From: Novosphingobium sp.
Lineage (GTDB): Bacteria > Pseudomonadota > Alphaproteobacteria > Sphingomonadales > Sphingomonadaceae
Assembly (NCBI RefSeq): GCF_027486195.1
Contig: NZ_JAIXPP010000059.1
Span: 62,001-126,000, forward strand
Direction of reading: 5' to 3'
Length of the DNA: 64,000 bases
The notes below the pieces were generated by a model. The model was given only the letters and a program-made list of their open reading frames with translations. It searched no databases and was not told the DNA's origin. Shown here piece by piece: positions 27,289 through 36,176 of this stretch; within the stretch, counting starts at the first letter, position 1; each line of letters starts with the position of its first letter. The translations under genes and the position numbers were made by a program.

Positions 27289-29082
27289 ATGTCCCAGCCT
27301 GCCCGCACCATCCGGCGTCTGCCCGAAAACCTCGTCAATCGCATCGCCGCCGGCGAGGTGGTCGAGCGTCCGGCAAGTGCGCTCAAGGAGCTCGTCGAGA
27401 ACGCCATCGATGCTGGTGCGAGCCAGATTGCGGTGCGTCTGGCCGAAGGCGGTCTCGCGCTCATCGAGGTGACGGACGACGGCTGCGGCATGCGCGCGGA
27501 GGAGATCGCGCTGGCGCTGGAGCGCCACGCCACCTCCAAGTTGCCCGATGAGGCGATCGAAATGGTCGCCACCCTCGGCTTCCGGGGCGAGGCGCTGCCC
27601 TCGATCGCCTCCGTTGCGCGGGTAACCATCGAAAGCCGCGCTGGAACGCATGGTGAAGCGTGGGCACGCGTGGTCGATCACGGCATGCTCGTCTCCGATG
27701 GCCCCGCCGCACTCCCGCCCGGCACCCGCGTCCGGGTCGAGGACCTGTTCGGCAAAGTCCCCGCCCGCCGCAAGTTCCTGCGCAGCCCGCGCGCCGAATG
27801 GGCCGCCAGCCTCGATGTGGTGCGCCGCCTTGCCCTCGCGCGGCCCGATATCGGCTTCACGCTGGAGCATGACGGCCGCCGCGCGCTGCAGGTCCAGCCG
27901 GGCGATACGCTCGCGGCGCGGACCGCCCAGCTCGTCGCGCGCGAACTGCATGATAACGCCGTCGCGGTCGATCTGGTGCGCGGGCCGTTCCACCTCATGG
28001 GTGTTGCCGGGCTGCCGACCTACAACCGCGGCGTTGCCGATCACCAGTACCTCTTCGTCAATGGCCGCCCGGTGAAGGACAAGCTGCTGATCGGTGCGGT
28101 GCGCGGCGCCTATGCCGATATGCTCGCGCGGGATCGCCATGCCGTCCTCGCGCTGTTCCTCGAAGTCCCGCCCGAGGAAGTCGACGTCAACGTCCACCCC
28201 GCCAAGACCGAAGTGCGCTTCCGCGATCCGGCGCTGGTGCGCGGCATGATCGTCTCGGGCCTGAGGCAGGCGCTGATGACGGGTGACCGCCGCTCCGCGC
28301 AGGCGCCCGACGCTGCTGCCATGCGCGCCTGGCAGGCAGAGCCCATCGCACCCGCCATGCCGCCCCAGTCCAATCTGTTCTTCTCCTCGCAACCCGCCCC
28401 CCGCGTTTCCGAGGCGGGACAGGCCTGGCGCGGTTACGAGGCGGCGATGATGGCCCCCCCCGCCGCCCGCGCTGAGCCGGCGGTGGAGGCCGTCCCCAGC
28501 CATCCCCTCGGCGTCGCGCGCGGCCAGATCGCGGCGACCTATATCGTCGCCGAAGCGGAAGACGGCCTCGTCCTTGTCGATCAGCATGCCGCCCACGAAC
28601 GCCTCGTGCTCGAACGGCTGCGCGCCGCAGGGGCAGGGGAGGGCACCGCGCCCGCGCAGGCGCTGCTTCTCCCCGAAGTGGTCGAACTCGATGAACCCTC
28701 GTGCGACCGGCTGGAGGAGGCCGCCACGGAACTCGCCGCCTATGGCCTTGCGCTCGAACGCTTCGGCCCCGCCGCGATGCTCGTGCGCGGCGTTCCCGCC
28801 GTGCTGAGGGGTGGTGATGTCCAGGCTCTGGTGCGCGATGTTGCCGATGATCTGGCGAAGAACGGCGCAGCGCTGCTGCTGGGCGAGAAGCGCGATCTCG
28901 TTTTGGCAACCATGGCCTGCCATGGTTCGGTAAGGGCCGGGCGCGTACTGAGCGTGGCGGAAATGAATGCCCTGCTGCGCGAAATGGAAGTGACGCCGCG
29001 TTCGGGACAGTGCAACCATGGCCGACCGACGTGGATCAAGCTGGCCCACGGCGATATCGAAAAGCTCTTCGGGAGGAAATGA
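27289..29082 (+). CDS. mutL: DNA mismatch repair protein MutL
   Basis: The 597-residue protein has the GHKL ATPase domain (KELVENAIDAGA, DDGCGM, GFRGEALPSIASVA) and a C-terminal dimerisation domain. The latter contains the endonuclease motif DQHA-x2-E-x4-E (near residue 431, VDQHAAHERLVLE), so this MutL is the nicking type, as expected in bacteria without MutH. A Pro/Ala-rich linker joins the domains. It couples MutS mismatch recognition to strand removal. The stop overlaps an ATGATG where the downstream lipoprotein begins. Confidence 0.97.
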   Translation: MSQPARTIRRLPENLVNRIAAGEVVERPASALKELVENAIDAGASQIAVRLAEGGLALIEVTDDGCGMRAEEIALALERHATSKLPDEAIEMVATLGFRGEALPSIASVARVTIESRAGTHGEAWARVVDHGMLVSDGPAALPPGTRVRVEDLFGKVPARRKFLRSPRAEWAASLDVVRRLALARPDIGFTLEHDGRRALQVQPGDTLAARTAQLVARELHDNAVAVDLVRGPFHLMGVAGLPTYNRGVADHQYLFVNGRPVKDKLLIGAVRGAYADMLARDRHAVLALFLEVPPEEVDVNVHPAKTEVRFRDPALVRGMIVSGLRQALMTGDRRSAQAPDAAAMRAWQAEPIAPAMPPQSNLFFSSQPAPRVSEAGQAWRGYEAAMMAPPAARAEPAVEAVPSHPLGVARGQIAATYIVAEAEDGLVLVDQHAAHERLVLERLRAAGAGEGTAPAQALLLPEVVELDEPSCDRLEEAATELAAYGLALERFGPAAMLVRGVPAVLRGGDVQALVRDVADDLAKNGAALLLGEKRDLVLATMACHGSVRAGRVLSVAEMNALLREMEVTPRSGQCNHGRPTWIKLAHGDIEKLFGRK

Positions 29083-29528
29083 TGCGGGGAATTGCTCTGG
29101 GCCTGGTGTTGCTGCTGGCCGCGTGCGGCTCGCCGCCGCCGCCTCCGCCGCCTGCCAGCACGGTCCAGCCCGAGCCGATCACATATCCCGATATCAAGGA
29201 CAACGAACTCTACGGCGCCGGCTGCAACTTTGCCGCTGATGGCGGCGGCATGTCCGCGATCGTGCTGGCGCAGGAGAAGGAGGCGATCCTCAAGGTCAAG
29301 GGCAAGATCGTGCGCATCCCGGCCGACAAGAAGAGCCAGATCCTCCCCGAAACCGCTCGCACGCGCTATATCGGTCCCGGCAATATCGTGATCCTCGCCC
29401 CGCTGCCCGGGGCCGAGCCGTCCGAGAACGGCGTGATCAGAAGCCTCGCCGCCAGCCTCACGATCATGGACCTGCAGGGCCGGATCCAGTTCTTCTCCAA
29501 GGGCCAGCTGCAGTGCAAGCCGATGTGA
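29082..29528 (+). CDS. Small lipoprotein of unknown function
   Basis: The 148-residue product has a lipoprotein signal (MRGIALGLVLLLAACGS) with lipobox LAAC, followed by a run of prolines. The rest (YGAGCNFAADGGGMSAIVLAQEKEAILKVKGKIVRIPADK) is a conserved-looking beta-rich domain that I cannot assign. The ATG at 29082 is five bases after GGAGG; the ATG at 29079 is too close to it. It overlaps the mutL stop by one base and is probably co-transcribed, with no functional link evident. Confidence 0.8.
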   Translation: MRGIALGLVLLLAACGSPPPPPPPASTVQPEPITYPDIKDNELYGAGCNFAADGGGMSAIVLAQEKEAILKVKGKIVRIPADKKSQILPETARTRYIGPGNIVILAPLPGAEPSENGVIRSLAASLTIMDLQGRIQFFSKGQLQCKPM

Positions 29529-29540
29529 GGGCTGCGGTGT

Positions 29541-30302
29541 TTAGTCGATCATCGCTTCCACTGTATCGTGCGGATAGAGGATGAACTCGCGGTAGATCTT
29601 GAAATGCGCGGTGTCTTCGAGCGCGATTGGCCTCAGGCCGAAGCGTTCGATCTGCCACAGGTCTGCATCGGGCAGCGCCATCAGGATGGGCGAGTGCGTC
29701 GCCATGATGATCTGGCAGCTTTCCTCGCGCTGCAATTGCCGCAGCAGCTTGAGGAATTCGAACTGCTTGGCGGGTGACAGCGCAGATTCGGGCTCGTCGA
29801 GGATGTACAGGCCCTGCTCGGTCAGCCGCTCTTCAAAGAAGCTCAGGAATCCTTCGCCATGCGATGCGCGCAGGAAACCGGCGCGTGTGGAGCCTGCCTC
29901 GTCGAGGTAGCGCGCCACCGAAAAGAACGTCTCGGCGCGAAAGAACCAGCCCCGCCGCACTTGCGGCAGCCACGCCGCCTTGAGCAACTGCCCAAGCCGC
30001 GCGCCATCCTCGCCCGAAGCCGCCGATGGCCCGACCGCGCGCATGCCCGATGCGCCGCCGCCCTCGCTGAAACCTGCCATGGTGGCGATGGCCTCGAGCA
30101 ATGTTGATTTGCCCGAACCGTTCTCACCCACGATGATCGTGACGGACTTGTCGAACGCGAGGTCAAACGCGCCGCGGTGCAGGAGCGGCAGCGAGAGCGG
30201 ATAGTTGTCCCAGTGGAGCCCGTCGCCATCGGCCTCGCCTGGCAGCCATACGCGCTTGAGATAGGGCGGGGGCAGGCGGGTGGGGCGCGATTTCCGGCTC
30301 AT
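29541..30302 (-). CDS. AAA family ATPase (RecF/SMC-like, stand-alone)
   Basis: The 253-residue protein has Walker A (GENGSGKSTLL, residues about 58-68), an ABC-type signature region replaced by ALSPAKQFEFL, Walker B (LYILDEPESALSP) and the switch histidine in IIMATHSPILMALPDADL. This is the compact AAA_21/ABC-like ATPase type, without membrane domains. The start ATG 30302 (MSRKSRPTRLPPPY) is preferred over the frame's first ATG at 30338. Function is unknown; relatives occur alone in many proteobacterial genomes. Confidence 0.85.
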   Translation of the reverse strand: MSRKSRPTRLPPPYLKRVWLPGEADGDGLHWDNYPLSLPLLHRGAFDLAFDKSVTIIVGENGSGKSTLLEAIATMAGFSEGGGASGMRAVGPSAASGEDGARLGQLLKAAWLPQVRRGWFFRAETFFSVARYLDEAGSTRAGFLRASHGEGFLSFFEERLTEQGLYILDEPESALSPAKQFEFLKLLRQLQREESCQIIMATHSPILMALPDADLWQIERFGLRPIALEDTAHFKIYREFILYPHDTVEAMID

Positions 30303-30442
30303 CGGGTCCTCAGGCGGGCGACGCACCGAATGTCGCACGCCTTGCGCGGGGCGTCACGTCCTCTCCGCACCGATCCGGATTGTCTCGCCTGATGCGTTCA
30401 GAACCCGCATGGCTACCACTCCGGTTCCATTGATAGCCTCTG

Positions 30443-30865
30443 CTAAAGCAGGCGCCCCATGCTGATGTGCTCTTCCACGGTGAAGCCCAGCCCCTTGTAG
30501 AACGCGATCACCGCGGCGTTGGTGCTGCGCACTTGCAGGTTGATCTTGCAGCAGCCCAGCCGGCGCAAGGCCGCTTCGGCGGTCTGCACCAGCGCCGTGC
30601 CGATCCCGCGCCGCTTGGCATCCTGCCCCACGGCGACGGAATAGAGCCAGCCCCGGTGGCCATCGTATCCCGCCATGATCGAGCCGACGACACGGCCCTG
30701 ATCCACCGCGACGAACAGCAGGTCGTCGTTCATCGCGAGCTTGGCCGGGACGGAGACGTCGGCGCGGTTGCGCGGCGGATCGTTCGGGAAGGCTTCCCGC
30801 CAGAGCGCATCGAGTCCATTGAAATCCGACGCCGCGTAGGGCCGGATTTCCACGTCCGCGCTCAA
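30443..30865 (-). CDS. GNAT family N-acetyltransferase
   Basis: The 140-residue protein has the GNAT fold with the acetyl-CoA motif A (VAVGQDAKRRGIGTALVQTAEAALRRLG) and motif B (NLQVRSTNAAVIAFYKGLGFTVEEHISMGR). This pattern is like RimI or YpeA-type enzymes, but the substrate cannot be read from sequence. Its start overlaps the stop of the MaoC-like gene upstream by four bases, so the two are translationally coupled. Confidence 0.9.
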   Translation of the reverse strand: MSADVEIRPYAASDFNGLDALWREAFPNDPPRNRADVSVPAKLAMNDDLLFVAVDQGRVVGSIMAGYDGHRGWLYSVAVGQDAKRRGIGTALVQTAEAALRRLGCCKINLQVRSTNAAVIAFYKGLGFTVEEHISMGRLL

Positions 30866-31320
30866 TCCGTCCCCGCGGGATCGCGCGTCGCCACCAGGCC
30901 CAGCGCCTTGAAGCTCATCACCAGTTCGTCGTTCTGGTTGAAGACGCGCGTCTCGCCCTTGATGATGCCCATTTCCGGCCGCGTCTTGCTGCGGCGCTTT
31001 TCGAGCAGCGTGTTCTCGCAGCGCAGCGTGTCGCCGGGGTAGACGGGCTTGATCCAGCGCAGTTCGTCGACGCCGGGGGAGCCTAGCCCCGCCTGCTTGT
31101 TGTTCAGCAGGTTCGCCACCGTCATCGACATCGTCATGGCGGCGGTGTGCCAGCCGCTGGCCGAAAGGCGGCCGAAGTGCGTCGCCGCTGCCGCATCGTC
31201 ATCGAGGTGGAAGGCCTGCGGATCGTATTTCCGCGCGAACTCCATCACTTCCTCGCGGGTCACTTCGTAGTGGCCGAACCTGGTCACTTTGCCGACCACC
31301 AGATCTTCGTAGTATTGCAT
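30862..31320 (-). CDS. MaoC family dehydratase
   Basis: The 152-residue hot-dog-fold protein has the MaoC/R-hydratase pattern: EDLVVGKVTRFGHYEVTREEVMEFARKYDPQAFHLDDDAA (hydratase motif with D and H), followed by WHTAAMTMSM. Such enzymes hydrate (R)-enoyl-CoA or related thioesters. There is no other fatty-acid gene next to it, so the substrate is open. It lies between ychF and the GNAT gene and is probably in the same transcript. Confidence 0.88.
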   Translation of the reverse strand: MQYYEDLVVGKVTRFGHYEVTREEVMEFARKYDPQAFHLDDDAAAATHFGRLSASGWHTAAMTMSMTVANLLNNKQAGLGSPGVDELRWIKPVYPGDTLRCENTLLEKRRSKTRPEMGIIKGETRVFNQNDELVMSFKALGLVATRDPAGTD

Positions 31321-31332
31321 CAGATCAATACC

Positions 31333-32433
31333 TTATACATTGAACTTGAAGTGCATCACGTCGCCGTCGCGCACCACGTATTCCTTGCCTTCCTGCCGCA
31401 GCTTGCCCGCATCGCGCGCCGCCGCTTCACCGCCCAGCGTGACGAAATCCTCGTAGGCGATGGTTTCGGCGCGGATGAAGCCGCGCTGCATGTCGGAATG
31501 GATCTCGCCCGCCGCCTCGGGCGCCTTGGCCCCGGCGTGGACCGTCCATGCCCGCGCTTCCTTGGGGCCGACGGTGAAGAAGGTGAGGAGATGGAGCAGC
31601 TCGTAGCCCGAGCGGATGATTTTCGCGAGGCCGGCTTCCTCCAGCCCCAGCGCGCTGAGGAATTCGGCGCGGTCCTCCACCGGCATTGTCACGATATCGG
31701 CCTCGATCGCGGCGGAGACGATCACGGCGTTGGCCCCTTCCGCCTTTGCCTTTGCGAACACGCGCGCGGAGAAATCGTTGCCGGTGCCGGCGGCTTCCTC
31801 CTCCACATTGCAGACGTAGAGCACCGGCTTGGCGGTGATCAGCTGCGCCTGCGCAAAGACGCGCGCTTCCTCGTCGTCCTTCGGCACGGTCAGCCGCGCG
31901 GGCTTGCCTTCGCGCAGCAGATCGAGCGCCTGGCCCAGCACCGATGCAGTGATCTTCGCTTCCTTGTCGCCCTGCGCGGCCTTCTTCTGCGCGGCGGGCA
32001 CGCGCTTTTCCAGGCTTTCGAGGTCAGACAGCATGAGTTCGGTCTCTACCGTCTCGGCATCCGAGATCGGATCGATCTTGTTGTCGACGTGCTGGATATC
32101 GACGTTTTCGAAACACCGCAGCACATGGACGATCGCATCCACCTCGCGGATATTGCCGAGGAACTGGTTGCCGAGCCCTTCGCCCTTCGATGCCCCGCGC
32201 ACGAGGCCGGCAATATCGACGAAGCCCAGCTGCGTCGGGATGATCTTCTGGCTGCCCGCGATCCGCGCCAGCTCGTCGAGCCGCAGATCGGGCACGCCGA
32301 CATTGCCGATATTGGGCTCGATCGTGCAGAACGGATAGTTAGCCGCCTGCGCCGCCTGCGTCTCGGTCAGCGCATTGAACAACGTCGACTTGCCCACGTT
32401 CGGCAGCCCGACAATCCCGCAGCGAAAACCCAT
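31333..32433 (-). CDS. ychF: Redox-regulated ATPase/GTPase YchF (OLA1 family)
   Basis: The 366-residue protein has G1 GLPNVGKSTLFN (residues 8-19), G3 DIAGLVRGASKGEGLGNQFL and the variant specificity motif that makes the family prefer ATP. The C-terminal TGS domain includes FFTVGPKEARAWTVHAG and ends in GKEYVVRDGDVMHFKFNV, the canonical YchF tail. It binds ribosomes and acts in stress responses. It is followed after 12 bases by the MaoC gene and is divergent from the MBL-fold gene. Confidence 0.97.
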   Translation of the reverse strand: MGFRCGIVGLPNVGKSTLFNALTETQAAQAANYPFCTIEPNIGNVGVPDLRLDELARIAGSQKIIPTQLGFVDIAGLVRGASKGEGLGNQFLGNIREVDAIVHVLRCFENVDIQHVDNKIDPISDAETVETELMLSDLESLEKRVPAAQKKAAQGDKEAKITASVLGQALDLLREGKPARLTVPKDDEEARVFAQAQLITAKPVLYVCNVEEEAAGTGNDFSARVFAKAKAEGANAVIVSAAIEADIVTMPVEDRAEFLSALGLEEAGLAKIIRSGYELLHLLTFFTVGPKEARAWTVHAGAKAPEAAGEIHSDMQRGFIRAETIAYEDFVTLGGEAAARDAGKLRQEGKEYVVRDGDVMHFKFNV

Positions 32434-32533
32434 GACGTGTTCCTTGTCTGGTGCAGCAGGCGAATGGCTTGCCCGCTGCCGTGAAGCGCGCGATGGTATC
32501 GCGCGGCGACAAGGTCAAGGGGGCGCGGGCGAT

Positions 32534-33514
32534 ATGAAGCAGTGGATAGCATGGCTGATGCTTTTGCTGGCGGCCTTTACTAGCACCGCCGCGCACGCCG
32601 CCGACGGCGCGCCGCATCAGGCACAGGCGGTCAAGGTGACCACACTCTCGACCATGCTGACCGATTACGGCACGCTGGGCGAGTGGGGCTTTGCCGCTCT
32701 GGTCGAGGTCGATGGACGGCGCATCCTGTTCGATACCGGCGCCAATCCGGATACCGTGCTGAAGAATGCCGAAGCGCTCAAGATCGATCTTTCGAGCGTG
32801 GAAGAGGTGGTCATCTCGCACTTCCACGATGATCATACCGGCGGCTTGCTGACCTTGCGCAAGGCGCTGATGCAGAAGAATCCGGCGGCGCTTTCCCACC
32901 TCTACGTAGGTGAGGGCATCTTTGCGCCGCGCTATGGCAAGGACGGGCAAAGCGGCACCGAGAACGACTTTCCCGCGCTCGCCAAGGCTTATCTCGATAC
33001 CGGCGGGCGAATCCAGCAGCTCTCGGGACCGGCCGAGATCGCGAGCGGCATATGGCTGACCGGCCCGGTGCCGCGCGGCCATGACGAGACCAACTGGAAC
33101 CCCGGCCTCACCGTGAAGACGGGCGGGCAACTCGTGCCCGATACGCTGCGCGAGGATACCTCGCTGGTCATCGCGACGGCAAGCGGCGTGGTGATCGTCA
33201 CCGGCTGCGGGCATGCCGGGATCATGAACATCGCTGATGCCGCGCAGACGATCACCGGCGATGCGCGGCTTCATGCCGTGATCGGCGGCATCCACCTGTT
33301 TGCCAAGCCCGATGCGGTGCTGATCGCCACCGCCGGCCGTCTCAAGGGCCTTGCCTATCTGCTCGGGGCACATTGCACCGGTATCGAGGCCACGGTGCGG
33401 CTGCGCGAACTGCTCGCGCTCGATCGGCGGACTGCGGTGATCGCAGCGGTCGGTTCCAGCTTCACGCTCGGAAAGGGCATTGCCGCCGGGCAGATCGCCG
33501 GTTGGACCGGATAG
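32534..33514 (+). CDS. Exported metallo-beta-lactamase-fold hydrolase
   Basis: The 326-residue product begins with a signal peptide (MKQWIAWLMLLLAAFTSTAAHA). The MBL domain has the metal motif ISHFHDDHTGGLL (HxHxDH), a second motif GCGHAGIMN and a C-terminal histidine in GGIHLF. The pattern resembles the family annotated as beta-ribofuranosylaminobenzene 5'-phosphate synthase-like or MJ0296-like, but an exported member is unlikely to make methanopterin, so a general hydrolase is safer. ATG 32534 is chosen because it starts the signal peptide. Confidence 0.87.
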   Translation: MKQWIAWLMLLLAAFTSTAAHAADGAPHQAQAVKVTTLSTMLTDYGTLGEWGFAALVEVDGRRILFDTGANPDTVLKNAEALKIDLSSVEEVVISHFHDDHTGGLLTLRKALMQKNPAALSHLYVGEGIFAPRYGKDGQSGTENDFPALAKAYLDTGGRIQQLSGPAEIASGIWLTGPVPRGHDETNWNPGLTVKTGGQLVPDTLREDTSLVIATASGVVIVTGCGHAGIMNIADAAQTITGDARLHAVIGGIHLFAKPDAVLIATAGRLKGLAYLLGAHCTGIEATVRLRELLALDRRTAVIAAVGSSFTLGKGIAAGQIAGWTG

Positions 33515-33526
33515 ATTCACGCCTCC

Positions 33527-33558
33527 TTCACCAAAATTTCAAGGATTGGCGCTTAGGT
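33527..33558 (+). promoter_or_regulatory. Upstream element shared with the second TPR lipoprotein gene
   Basis: TTCACCAAAATTTCAAGG followed by GCTTAGGT lies 57-88 bases before the first TPR gene. An almost identical string, TTCACCGAAACTTCAGG then GCTTAGGT, is found at 36136-36160 before the second TPR gene. It may be a shared promoter or operator, or leftover homology from duplication. Confidence 0.45.
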
Positions 33559-33614
33559 CCGTTCTGAATGTATGGCCGCGTGCCTGACCCGCAGGCGCAG
33601 AAGGAACGCACCTG

Positions 33615-35159
33615 ATGAACCGGATTGCCCCGCCGACGCTTGCCCCGTCGACGCTTGCACTGTCGGTGCTTGCGCTTGCCCTCGCAGCGGGAGGATGCAG
33701 TCCCGATCCCAAAGCGCTCGCGGACAAGGCGCGCGCCGAATTTGCCGCGAATCAGTATCTGGCGGCGCAGACCGACCTTGCCGCTGCGCTAGCGGCCAAT
33801 CCGGGCGATGCGGGGCTGATCGAACTGCAGGCGCGCAACGCGCTGGCGATGGGGGACGGCATCGCGGCGGGGGCGAGCCTCGAAAGGCTGGGGAGCCTTC
33901 GCAAGCCCGCCGATTTCCATCGGCTGCTCGCCGAAGCTGCACTCCTGCGCGGGCAGGCGCAGGATGCGCTCGCCGCGCTGGGTGATGACAAGTCCGCCGC
34001 CGGGCAGCGGCTGCGCGGCCTCGCGCTGCTCGCGCAGGGCGACAAGCCCGGCGCCCTCGCAGCCTTTCAGGCCGGTCTTGCGGCCGAACCGCGCAACGCG
34101 CCGCTGCTCGCCAGCCTTTCGCGCCTGAAGTTGCTGGAAGGCGATACGGCAGAGGCTCGCCGCCTTGCCGATTCTGCGCTGGCCGCGGATGGCAATCTGC
34201 TTGATGCCCTGCTCGTCGATGCCCAGGTCGCGACCGCCGAAGGCCGACTCGGCAATGCGCTGGCCTCTTATGCCAAAGCCGGCAAAGGCTATCCGGGCAA
34301 TCTCCCCGCGCTTACCGGGCAGGCCGGCATTCTGGGCGATCTCGGGCGGACGGACGAATTGGCCGCGCTGCTGTCGGCCTTCCAGGGCCAGAGCACTGAC
34401 GGCACGCTGGCCTATCTGAAGGCGCGTCTTGCCTCGGCGAAGGGCGACTGGAACGCCGCGCGCGACATTCTCCAGGCCAACGAGGACAAGCTCAAGGACC
34501 GCGATGACGCCAATGTGCTTTATGCGCAGGCGCTCACGCAGATCGGCCAGCCCGAACAGGCCCGCGCCCGCCTCGCGCCGATGCTCGCCCGCCACCCCGA
34601 GAGTGTCGTTCTGCGGCGCGAACTGGGCAAGGCGCAGCTTGCAGGCAACGATGCGGCCGGCGCGGTACAGACGCTGATGCCTTTCGCGCAGAGCAAGTCT
34701 GCCGCGCCCGATGACCTGCGCCTCCTTGCGAAGGCAGCCGAGGCGGCTGGCGATCCCAATGCGGCCTTCTTTGCAGCGCGGGCGCGCTATCCCTCGCCGC
34801 AATCGCTGGGGCAGGCGCTGAGTGCGGCCGATACGGCGATGAAGGCGAGCAACTGGGGCAATGCGATCCTCGCCTACGATCAAATCCTTGCGCTGACCGA
34901 CGGGCGCAGCGCGCTGGTGCTCAACAACATGGCCTGGGCGCAGGCGCAGGTCGGCAATACCGATAAGGCGCTGCAGTTCGCCCAGCGCGCCATCCAGGTC
35001 GCGCCAGAAGATCCCTCGGTCATGGATACGCTCGGCTGGCTGCTGTTCCAGAGCGGCAGCAACAAGAACCGTGCGCTCGATCTGCTGCGCCGCGCCGCGC
35101 AGAAGGCGCCGCAGAACCAGACGATCGCCAAGCACCTCGCGCAAGCGCAGGGCGGCTGA
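33615..35159 (+). CDS. TPR-repeat lipoprotein, PEP-CTERM-associated (PrsT-like)
   Basis: The 514-residue product has a lipoprotein signal with lipobox (LALALAAGGC, cysteine near residue 28). About ten tetratricopeptide-like helical pairs follow (such as ALAAFQAGLAAEPRNAPLLASLSRLKLLEGD, and near the end ALQFAQRAIQVAPEDPSVMDTLGWLLFQSG). Long TPR lipoproteins (PrsT) accompany exosortase/PEP-CTERM loci. Here PEP-CTERM genes flank it, but no exosortase is in the window. It likely acts as a periplasmic scaffold in export or processing of surface material, which is inference. A second, paralogous TPR gene follows at 36177. Confidence 0.85.
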   Translation: MNRIAPPTLAPSTLALSVLALALAAGGCSPDPKALADKARAEFAANQYLAAQTDLAAALAANPGDAGLIELQARNALAMGDGIAAGASLERLGSLRKPADFHRLLAEAALLRGQAQDALAALGDDKSAAGQRLRGLALLAQGDKPGALAAFQAGLAAEPRNAPLLASLSRLKLLEGDTAEARRLADSALAADGNLLDALLVDAQVATAEGRLGNALASYAKAGKGYPGNLPALTGQAGILGDLGRTDELAALLSAFQGQSTDGTLAYLKARLASAKGDWNAARDILQANEDKLKDRDDANVLYAQALTQIGQPEQARARLAPMLARHPESVVLRRELGKAQLAGNDAAGAVQTLMPFAQSKSAAPDDLRLLAKAAEAAGDPNAAFFAARARYPSPQSLGQALSAADTAMKASNWGNAILAYDQILALTDGRSALVLNNMAWAQAQVGNTDKALQFAQRAIQVAPEDPSVMDTLGWLLFQSGSNKNRALDLLRRAAQKAPQNQTIAKHLAQAQGG

Positions 35160-35170
35160 ACCGCACGCGC

Positions 35171-35202
35171 AAAAGGGCCCCGACCGCGTGGTCAGGGCCC
35201 TT
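35171..35202. terminator. Bidirectional terminator hairpin
   Basis: A stem with arms AAGGGCCC and GGGCCCTT, extended inward by GACC/GGTC, lies between the stop of the first TPR gene and the stop of the convergent PEP-CTERM gene. The position suits termination from both sides. Confidence 0.8.
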
Positions 35203-35233
35203 CCGCTTGTGTGGGGCTCAGGAAATCGCGGGA

Positions 35234-35986
35234 TCAGGCTGCGGCGAATCGCACCTGCGCGACCTGACGACGACGGCGTGCCAGCGCGAGGCCAATGATG
35301 CCCGCGCCGAACAGGCCCAGCATGCCCGGCTCAGGCACCGGCGTACCGCCCGTCGAGGTGCTGCCACCGCTGGTCGTGCTGCCGCCGCTGGTGCTGCTGG
35401 TGATCGTGCCCGCGCCGCTGGCCGAGGTGATGCCCGGCACGCCGGTGATCGACTGGTAGCGCACGTAGAAGTCGCTCAGCGTCAGAGCGGAAACCGGCGA
35501 GGCGAAGCTCAGCGTGAAGCTGCCGGTGCCGCTCTGGCCTGCGGTGAGGCCGCCGCTGCCGCCGCCCGCGCAGGCGCCCGTCGAAGCATCCTTGAAGCAG
35601 ACGTCGACGGTGCCGATGCCGTTGGGATAGTTCGAGTTGAGCTGGGTGTAGCTGTAGGCACCGGTCGAAGCAGCGCCCGAGATCGTCGGATCGGTGTTGA
35701 ACGCGAAGCTCGAGATGCGCGAATCGGTCACCGGCGCGGAGGTGGTGTTCGCGACCGAATAGTCGAAGGTGTAGTCATTGCCCGAAACGCCGGTGAGCGT
35801 GAACGTGGTCGAACCGGTCAGGCCGTTGATCGACGCGCCGCCAGACCCCGAATAGCCGTTATAATCGAGCGTGATCGCCTTGCCGATGTCGGCCGCATTG
35901 AACAGCATCGAGTCTGCCAGCGCCGGGGACGCGACGGTCAGGGATGCCGCGATCGCGAGTGATGCGAACTTGAAATACTTGGTCAT
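35234..35986 (-). CDS. PEP-CTERM sorting domain surface protein
   Basis: The 250-residue product has a signal peptide (FASLAIAASLTVASPALA), a beta-rich middle (Gly, Ser, Thr and Asn-rich) with one Cys pair (VDVCFKDASTGACAG), and a Ser/Gly/Thr linker. The C-terminal sorting signal is PVPEPGMLGLFG, a hydrophobic helix (AGIIGLALA) and RRRR, then ten further residues. Such proteins are recognised at PEP by exosortase and end up on the surface or in the matrix. A sigma-54-type promoter lies at 36031-36045. The middle resembles PEP-CTERM proteins without assigned function. Confidence 0.9.
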   Translation of the reverse strand: MTKYFKFASLAIAASLTVASPALADSMLFNAADIGKAITLDYNGYSGSGGASINGLTGSTTFTLTGVSGNDYTFDYSVANTTSAPVTDSRISSFAFNTDPTISGAASTGAYSYTQLNSNYPNGIGTVDVCFKDASTGACAGGGSGGLTAGQSGTGSFTLSFASPVSALTLSDFYVRYQSITGVPGITSASGAGTITSSTSGGSTTSGGSTSTGGTPVPEPGMLGLFGAGIIGLALARRRRQVAQVRFAAA

Positions 35987-36030
35987 GGCCCTGCCCCTGA
36001 GTGGTTAAATTCTGATCCCACGCATCTTAC

Positions 36031-36045
36031 GCAAACACCATGCCA
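36031..36045 (-). promoter_or_regulatory. Sigma-54 (-24/-12) promoter of the first PEP-CTERM gene
   Basis: On the minus strand the sequence is TGGCATGGTGTTTGC. It has the -24 GG and -12 GC with exactly ten bases between them, fitting the consensus TGGCA-N6-TTGC. It ends about 45 bases before the ATG at 35986. The second PEP-CTERM gene has the same element. Confidence 0.75.
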
Positions 36046-36135
36046 GTGGCGTAAATCCACCATTTCGGATGATTAACGATACTCCGCTTGTAAACCATTC
36101 CGACGGTTTGCCGCGCGGCTAGGCGCGCGCGCTTT

Positions 36136-36160
36136 TTCACCGAAACTTCAGGGCTTAGGT
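36136..36160 (+). promoter_or_regulatory. Upstream element shared with the first TPR lipoprotein gene
   Basis: TTCACCGAAACTTCAGG and GCTTAGGT occur 17-41 bases before ATG 36177. They match the element at 33527-33558, except that seven extra bases separate the two halves there. Confidence 0.45.
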
Positions 36161-36176
36161 AGTATTGGTGAGTGTG

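Noticed and set aside
32534..33514. Metallo-beta-lactamase giving antibiotic resistance
   Set aside because: The motif set matches the broad MBL-fold hydrolase group, not the class B beta-lactamases.
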